A stretch of DNA of 17,677 bases from Bifidobacterium sp. (GTDB lineage Bacteria; Actinomycetota; Actinomycetes; Actinomycetales; Bifidobacteriaceae). Shown here in pieces: positions 12,860 to 17,677 of this stretch; positions within the stretch are counted from its first letter, which is position 1, and the number at the start of each line of letters is the position of its first letter. Where the stretch lies: assembly GCA_022739095.1 (NCBI GenBank), contig JAIJEI010000019.1, positions 1 through 17,677 on the forward strand. The letters are read 5' to 3'. Below the pieces are notes generated by a model. That model had not been told where the DNA came from, made no database searches, and was given only the letters and a program-made list of their open reading frames with translations. The position numbers and the translations under genes were made by a program.

Positions 12860-15715
12860 GTGACGACCGTACCCACCAATGAAACAGTGCTGGTGGTGGA
12901 CGGCCACTCGCTGGCCTTCCGTGCATTTTTCGCCCTGCCGGTCGACAACTTCAGTACCTCCAGCGGCCAGGCCACCAACGCCGTCTGGGGTTTTGCCACC
13001 ATGCTCGCGCAGGTAATCGACGCGGAGAAGCCCGACCATCTGGGCGTCGCCTTCGATGTGAAGGGCGGCACATTCCGCAATGAGATGCTTCCGCAATACA
13101 AGGGCACCCGTGAGGCGGCTCCCGAAGAGCTGCTCACCCAGCTGCCATTGATTCAACGCATGCTCACGGCCCTCGGCGTCACCTACATCGAGAAGCCGGG
13201 ATTCGAAGGCGACGACGTGATCGCCACCCTCGCCACCATGGGAGACAAGGCCGGCTACCACACACTGGTATTGTCCGGAGACCGAGACGCCTTCCAGCTG
13301 GTGGATGACAACGTCACCGTGTTGTACCCGGGTCATCACTTCAAAGACCTGAAGCATATGACGCCGCAGTCCATCATCGACAAATACAAAGTCGCTCCCG
13401 CACAATATCCGGATCTGGCGGCACTCCGCGGCGAAACCGCCGACAATATTCCCGGTGTACCCGGTGTAGGCGATGGCTTTGCGGCCAAGTGGATTAACCA
13501 ATTCGGTTCCCTCGACGGCATTTGCGAGCACGCCGATGAAATCGGCGGCAAAAAAGGCGAATCGCTGCGGGCCAATATCGATCAGGTCAAACTCAATCGC
13601 AAAGTCAACGCACTGGTGCGAGACGTCGATCTAGGCGTCGATATCGAGGATCTGACATTCGGCACCGTGGACGTGGCACAAATCGACGCCCTGTTCAAGG
13701 AACTTGAATTCGGACCGCGTACCAAGAGTCGCGTGCTGAAAACCTTCAATATCGGGGCCAAGGCATCCAGCACATCCGGAGCTGGCGAGTCTACGAATAA
13801 TGAGCAGGACGAGCATGATAGCAGCCTCGACTTGAACCTGCCGGAGCCCACGAGCATCACTGCTCCGGAACAGTTCGACGAATGGGTCAAGACCCATCGC
13901 GCCGAGGTCAAGGTTCCCGGCGAAATCGCCGATTTCACGGTTTCCGACTATGGCGATGGCTCGCAGCGGCATGCCGTCTGCGGCGACGCGGTCGGCCACG
14001 CTTGGACCGTGGCCGCATGGGGCGACGAAAGGCCGGGACGTGCCACGGCACAAGCCATTGCCGTGGCCACGGCAACATCAGCGGCCATAGTGGCCCTTCC
14101 AATCACCGATACCTTGCGAGCACAGCTTGCGCGGTTCCTGGAAAGCGAACACTCCCGCACCATCGTGCATGGGTATAAAGAATTGCTGCATCTTCTGGGC
14201 GCGGTAGATCTTGACCTGGACCTGCCGATGTTCGACACCAAGCTTGCCGGGTATCTGGCCCAACCGGATTTCCACGCCGATAGCCTCAAGCAGGCGGCCG
14301 AGCACTTCCTCGACATCCACTTCACCGAAACCGAACAGCCGTCGCAAGGCACATTGGACTTCGATGACGATCAGGTCGAAGAAGATCCGAACGAACATCG
14401 TCTGCGTGATCTGGCCATTATCCGCAACCTTGCCGTCACGCTCGGGCCGATTATCGACGAGTGCGAACAATGCTGGCTGATGCGCGCGATTGAACTTCCT
14501 GTTTCCCGCGTATTGCACGGCATGGAGCACACAGGGGCCAAAGTCGATAGCGTTCGACTCGTTTCCATGCGTGACCAGTTTGCCGCCGAGGCTCGCCAGG
14601 CACAGGAAATGGCTTGGGAGTATGCCGGCACCGAAATCAACCTGCAAAGCCCCAAGCAGCTGCAGAAGGTGCTGTTCGAAGATATGGGTTTGAAACCCAC
14701 CAAACGCACCAAGTCCGGCTCATACACCACGAATGCGGCCGCATTGCAGGATCTGTATGTCAAATCAGTGGACAATGAGCGGGCCAACAGTTTCCTCGGG
14801 GCGTTGCTGCGCCATCGAGAGATCAACAAGCTCAAGCAGATCGTCCAAACGCTGATTGATGCCACCAATACATCAGATGAACGCATCCACACCACTTTCG
14901 AGCAAACCGTCGCCGCTACCGGTCGATTGAGCTCCGTGGACCCGAACCTGCAGAATATTCCCAACCGGAACGCCGCCGGCCGTGAGATTCGCGGCGTGTT
15001 CGTGCCAGGGGAGGGATACGAAGCCCTGATGAGTTGCGATTACTCACAGGTCGAGCTGCGCATCATGGCCGATCTGTCCGGTGATGAGGCGCTAATCGAA
15101 GCGTTCCGCTCTGGAGCTGACTTCCACAAATACGTGGCCTCGATGGTCTACAAGCTGCCGGTTGACCAGATCACCGGCGACCAGCGCAGCCACGTAAAAG
15201 CCATGAGCTACGGATTGGCCTATGGTCTGAGCACGTATGGTCTCGCCCAGCAGCTCAAGATCGCGCCACGCGAAGCGGAAGCGTTGAAGAACCGGTATTT
15301 CGATACCTTCGGCAAAGTGCACGATTACCTTGAATCGCTGGTGGCCAATGCCCGCGAGAAGGGGTATACGGAAACCATTTTCGGACGGCGTCGCTACTTC
15401 CCGGCCCTGCATTCGACCAACCGTGTTGCTCGTGAGGCCGCCGAACGTGCGGCACTCAACGCACCGATTCAGGGATCTGCCGCCGACATCATGAAGATCG
15501 CGATGATTCGCGCCGAGCAGACCTTGGCCGAGGCTCACGTCAAGAGCCGTATCATTCTGCAGATTCACGACGAACTGGTAGTGGAAATCGCACCGGGAGA
15601 AGGCGACCAGGTCACCGAACTGGTGCGCAACGCCATGGAACACGCCGTCGACCTTGCCGTGCCACTGGACGTATCGTGCGGCATCGGTTCCGACTGGCAG
15701 CTTGCCGCACACTGA
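12860..15715 (+). CDS. polA: DNA polymerase I
   Basis: This 951-aa protein performs gap filling and Okazaki fragment processing. It has an N-terminal 5' nuclease domain (residues ~8-305, VVDGHSLAFRAFF, GFEGDDVIATLA), a middle 3'-5' exonuclease-like fold (~330-540) that lacks the DTET-type metal residues and should be inactive, and a C-terminal polymerase domain. The polymerase has motif A Asp727 (DYSQVELR), motif B Arg776/Lys780/Tyr784 (KAMSYGLAYG) and motif C Asp904/Glu905 (QIHDELVVE). The GTG at 12860 is preferred since GGAGAGG lies about 6-7 bases upstream; an ATG five codons earlier has no ribosome binding site. The motif B tyrosine replaces the Phe762 of E. coli. It follows the response regulator gene by 60 bases. 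Confidence 0.95.
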   Translation: MTTVPTNETVLVVDGHSLAFRAFFALPVDNFSTSSGQATNAVWGFATMLAQVIDAEKPDHLGVAFDVKGGTFRNEMLPQYKGTREAAPEELLTQLPLIQRMLTALGVTYIEKPGFEGDDVIATLATMGDKAGYHTLVLSGDRDAFQLVDDNVTVLYPGHHFKDLKHMTPQSIIDKYKVAPAQYPDLAALRGETADNIPGVPGVGDGFAAKWINQFGSLDGICEHADEIGGKKGESLRANIDQVKLNRKVNALVRDVDLGVDIEDLTFGTVDVAQIDALFKELEFGPRTKSRVLKTFNIGAKASSTSGAGESTNNEQDEHDSSLDLNLPEPTSITAPEQFDEWVKTHRAEVKVPGEIADFTVSDYGDGSQRHAVCGDAVGHAWTVAAWGDERPGRATAQAIAVATATSAAIVALPITDTLRAQLARFLESEHSRTIVHGYKELLHLLGAVDLDLDLPMFDTKLAGYLAQPDFHADSLKQAAEHFLDIHFTETEQPSQGTLDFDDDQVEEDPNEHRLRDLAIIRNLAVTLGPIIDECEQCWLMRAIELPVSRVLHGMEHTGAKVDSVRLVSMRDQFAAEARQAQEMAWEYAGTEINLQSPKQLQKVLFEDMGLKPTKRTKSGSYTTNAAALQDLYVKSVDNERANSFLGALLRHREINKLKQIVQTLIDATNTSDERIHTTFEQTVAATGRLSSVDPNLQNIPNRNAAGREIRGVFVPGEGYEALMSCDYSQVELRIMADLSGDEALIEAFRSGADFHKYVASMVYKLPVDQITGDQRSHVKAMSYGLAYGLSTYGLAQQLKIAPREAEALKNRYFDTFGKVHDYLESLVANAREKGYTETIFGRRRYFPALHSTNRVAREAAERAALNAPIQGSAADIMKIAMIRAEQTLAEAHVKSRIILQIHDELVVEIAPGEGDQVTELVRNAMEHAVDLAVPLDVSCGIGSDWQLAAH

Positions 15716-15763
15716 TTCTTCTTGCCCCATCGGGTGAGGAAATCTTCCCACTGTCACTTCCAC

Positions 15764-15777
15764 TACAATGGGTCGTA
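15764..15777 (+). promoter_or_regulatory. Probable promoter of the Nif3-family gene (leaderless)
   Basis: TACAAT at 15764-15769, a strong -10 match, ends 7 bases before the ATG at 15777, and there is no ribosome binding site. A leaderless transcript is the simplest reading. No good -35 is seen. Confidence 0.4.
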
Positions 15778-16697
15778 TGCCGAATCTCAAGCAAGTCATC
15801 GACGTTCTCGAGACCCTGTACCCATTGCGCTACGCCGAGGAATGGGATGAGCCGGGCCTCATCGTCGGCGATCTGAGCCACAACGTGCACCGCATCGTGT
15901 TCGCCGCCGACCCGACCTCCGCCATCATCGACAAGGCCGTCGCCACCGGCGCGGACCTGCTCATCACCCATCACCCGTTGTTCTTCCGTTCCGTACACGA
16001 GACGAGCGGACTTGGCTTCCGGGGCGACATCGTCCGTAGGCTGTACCAGCATGGCTGCGGGCTGTGGGTAGGCCACACCAATGCCGACGCTGCGTATCGC
16101 GGCGTGGGGCAGGCGGCGGCCGACTACTTCGGCCTCGTCGACCAGAAACCACTCGTGCCGATTGACGATGCAAACGCCTCTCATCCGGTCGGCTTGGGGC
16201 GTGTGGGTCGTTTGCCGAAGCCTGTTGCCCTGAGGGATTTCGCTCAGCGCGTATTCGACGAAGTGTCCGATCATGGCATGACCACCGCGCTCGGCATCCA
16301 GGTATGCGGCGATTTGGACACAATGGTCCAGCATGTGGCCATTCTGCCTGGTTCCGGGGACTCCCTGTTCAACGAGGTGCGTGCCACCGGTGCGGACGTG
16401 TACGTGACCAGCGATTTGCGTCACCACCCGGTGACCGACGCCATCGAACAAGCCCGGTATGAAGCCCGTATGAGGGCCCAAGGCATCATGCTCGGCCATG
16501 GAATGGCGGGGGAGAGCCATGTGCGTCCCTGCTTCATCAACACCCCTCATGCCGCCATCGAATCCATGTGGTTCAACTACGCGATCGATGACGTGCCGGC
16601 CGCCATCGAACAATCGACTGGAGCAAGGCCTGAAGTCGAGTGGTTCCACGACACGACCGATCCATGGACGCTGTCCATTACCGCGCATCGAGATTAA
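15777..16697 (+). CDS. Nif3-like dinuclear metal centre protein (GTP cyclohydrolase I type 2 fold)
   Basis: This 306-aa protein belongs to the NIF3/YbgI family, conserved toroidal hexamers with two metal ions per subunit and no settled physiological reaction. The N-terminal LYPLRYAEEWDEPGLIVG motif, metal-site His65/His66 in ITHHPLFF and Asp104 in HTNAD are present. The C-terminal site usually read as D.GH..TE appears as NTPHAAIES. The central region (~125-205) is the linker domain and DLRHHPVTDAIE follows. The ATG at 15777 gives the usual family start MPNLKQV; an ATG three codons earlier overlaps the -10 element and is less likely. It follows polA by 61 bases. Confidence 0.85.
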   Translation: MPNLKQVIDVLETLYPLRYAEEWDEPGLIVGDLSHNVHRIVFAADPTSAIIDKAVATGADLLITHHPLFFRSVHETSGLGFRGDIVRRLYQHGCGLWVGHTNADAAYRGVGQAAADYFGLVDQKPLVPIDDANASHPVGLGRVGRLPKPVALRDFAQRVFDEVSDHGMTTALGIQVCGDLDTMVQHVAILPGSGDSLFNEVRATGADVYVTSDLRHHPVTDAIEQARYEARMRAQGIMLGHGMAGESHVRPCFINTPHAAIESMWFNYAIDDVPAAIEQSTGARPEVEWFHDTTDPWTLSITAHRD

Positions 16698-16698
16698 G

Positions 16699-16713
16699 AC
16701 GTTATAGTAACGT
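16699..16713. promoter_or_regulatory. 15-base palindrome over the -10 of the NUDIX gene
   Basis: ACGTTA-TAG-TAACGT is a perfect inverted repeat lying one base after the stop of the Nif3-family gene. It contains TATAGT (16703-16708), a good -10, so a regulator bound here would block the NUDIX gene promoter. No clear -35 is seen. Confidence 0.45.
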
Positions 16714-16741
16714 GGCGAAAACGTTTTTCCGAGGAGATTAC

Positions 16742-17416
16742 ATGTTTGGCGGAAGCAAGCAGGAACAACTGGAGCATCGGCTCGACCATAAGCTGAACGC
16801 CTCCTCGGACGGCATCGACATGGACGTGCCCGCCAAAGTGATCAGTAGCGAGACCGTTTACACCGGGCGCATCTTCCACGTGGACGACATGCGCATCGCG
16901 CTGACCGACAAGCAGGGCAAGGAACACGAGATTGGCCGCCAAGTACTGCGTCACGCCCCCTGCGTGGTCATGCTCGTGCACGACATGTCCACCGATCGCT
17001 ACCTCATCGAACGCGAATATCGTGCCGGATCGGACATGTTCGCCTACGGGCTACCCGCCGGGCTCATGGACGGGGGCGAGGACATCATGGACGCGGCCTT
17101 GAGGGAACTGGCCGAGGAAACCGGCGTGGTGCCGGACCGTGACACCATGGGTGTTGACTTCGTGGGCGATTTCTACTCGTCCGAAGGCATGACCGACGAA
17201 CTGGCCCACATCATGGTGTTGCATTTGGGCCCGTTCAGGCGGAAGCAGCGCCATTTCGATGCGGATGAGCACGTGGAATCCGCGTGGATTCCGTGGAGCG
17301 ACCTTGCCGCCACGCGCATCACCGCCTCCAATTCGATGATCGCCATCCAGCATGAGGCGTTACGCAGACTCATCGCCAGGAACTCCGACAAAGATAAGCC
17401 GTCGCTGTTCTCCTGA
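16742..17416 (+). CDS. NUDIX hydrolase, ADP-ribose pyrophosphatase type
   Basis: This 224-aa protein should hydrolyse ADP-ribose or a similar nucleoside diphosphate sugar. The NUDIX box is complete: Gly107, five residues, Glu113, seven residues, Arg121-Glu122, then Glu125-Glu126 and Gly128 (RELAEETGV). Upstream elements (residues ~35-75, SETVYTGRIFHVD; LIEREYRAG) match the ADPRase subfamily N-terminal strands, and PAGLMDGGED precedes the box. A ~25-residue basic/acidic N-terminal tail is extra. The ATG at 16742 has GAGGAGA about 5 bases upstream; longer in-frame starts overlap the Nif3-family gene. Its promoter region contains a 15-base palindrome, so it may be regulated separately. Confidence 0.9.
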   Translation: MFGGSKQEQLEHRLDHKLNASSDGIDMDVPAKVISSETVYTGRIFHVDDMRIALTDKQGKEHEIGRQVLRHAPCVVMLVHDMSTDRYLIEREYRAGSDMFAYGLPAGLMDGGEDIMDAALRELAEETGVVPDRDTMGVDFVGDFYSSEGMTDELAHIMVLHLGPFRRKQRHFDADEHVESAWIPWSDLAATRITASNSMIAIQHEALRRLIARNSDKDKPSLFS

Positions 17417-17468
17417 CGTTCAACTCCTCGGCACATCAGTGACACAAGAAAGTGGGATACTGAAAACT

Positions 17469-17677
17469 ATGCAGATCAGACCTGGATCAATGTATCCGCT
17501 GGGCGCCAGCTATGACGGCGCCGGTGTGAATTTCGCGCTGTACTCACAGGTTGCGCAGAAAGTCGAGCTATGCCTGTTCGACGAGCACGATGCGGAAACG
17601 CGCATCGAAATGACCGAACAGAACTCATACGTATGGCATAACTACATCCCCGGCCTCCAGCCCGGCCAACGCTACGG
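17469..17677 (+). CDS. glgX: Glycogen debranching enzyme, GlgX type (partial, runs off right edge)
   Basis: The first ~69 codons encode the start of a CBM48 (isoamylase N-terminal) domain, with PGSMYPLGASYDGAGVNFAL, VELCLFDE and WHNYIPGLQPGQRYG characteristic of GlgX/TreX-type alpha-1,6-glucosidases, which debranch glycogen-derived dextrins. The catalytic GH13 domain lies outside the window. A GATACT element ends 7 bases before the ATG and no ribosome binding site is seen, so the mRNA may be leaderless. The 52-base gap after the NUDIX gene holds nothing else clear. Confidence 0.85.
   Translation, partial: MQIRPGSMYPLGASYDGAGVNFALYSQVAQKVELCLFDEHDAETRIEMTEQNSYVWHNYIPGLQPGQRY

Overview
The window looks like Bifidobacterium chromosomal DNA, probably of the B. 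longum/breve type (inferred from gene order and codon use, not proven). It crosses the right-hand boundary of an integrated conjugative element. The left ~11.9 kb is element DNA, very GC-rich with strongly GC-ending codons. The right ~5.8 kb is ordinary host backbone of lower GC: an ANTAR response regulator, polA, a Nif3-family gene, a NUDIX hydrolase and the start of a glgX-type glycogen debranching gene, all on the + strand.

The element has three parts. (1) Positions 1-7129 hold a minus-strand conjugation (type IV secretion) operon. In transcription order it encodes a membrane-anchored wall hydrolase with NlpC/P60, CHAP and lytic transglycosylase domains, a 215-aa membrane protein, a 112-aa small membrane protein, a VirB6/TrbL-type channel protein with a collagen-like tail, an SCO6880-type protein, a 267-aa single-pass membrane protein, a small two-helix membrane protein, and the first bases of a further gene. 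Several gene gaps contain a strong hairpin followed by a T-rich tract just before the next ribosome binding site. (2) Positions 7130-10223 are cargo: small genes of unknown function, a toxin-antitoxin operon whose toxin frame is broken (or shifted) at a GGGG run, a remnant of a DUF1778-GNAT toxin-antitoxin pair that ends beside the first operon's terminator, and a 360-aa protein of unknown function. (3) Positions 10248-11946 hold a tyrosine integrase, read away from the boundary, and an attachment site that is the 3' part of a tRNA-Leu gene. The 5' half of that tRNA is absent, so the rebuilt full tRNA should lie at the far end of the element, left of this window.

The most interesting points are the toxin-antitoxin module (precise -1 frame break, operator-like palindromes and a promoter that would give a leaderless mRNA), the second toxin-antitoxin remnant fused against it, the collagen-like tail on a conjugation channel protein, the repeated hairpin/T-tract leaders in the transfer operon, and several small ORFs with coding-like base use in unexpected places.
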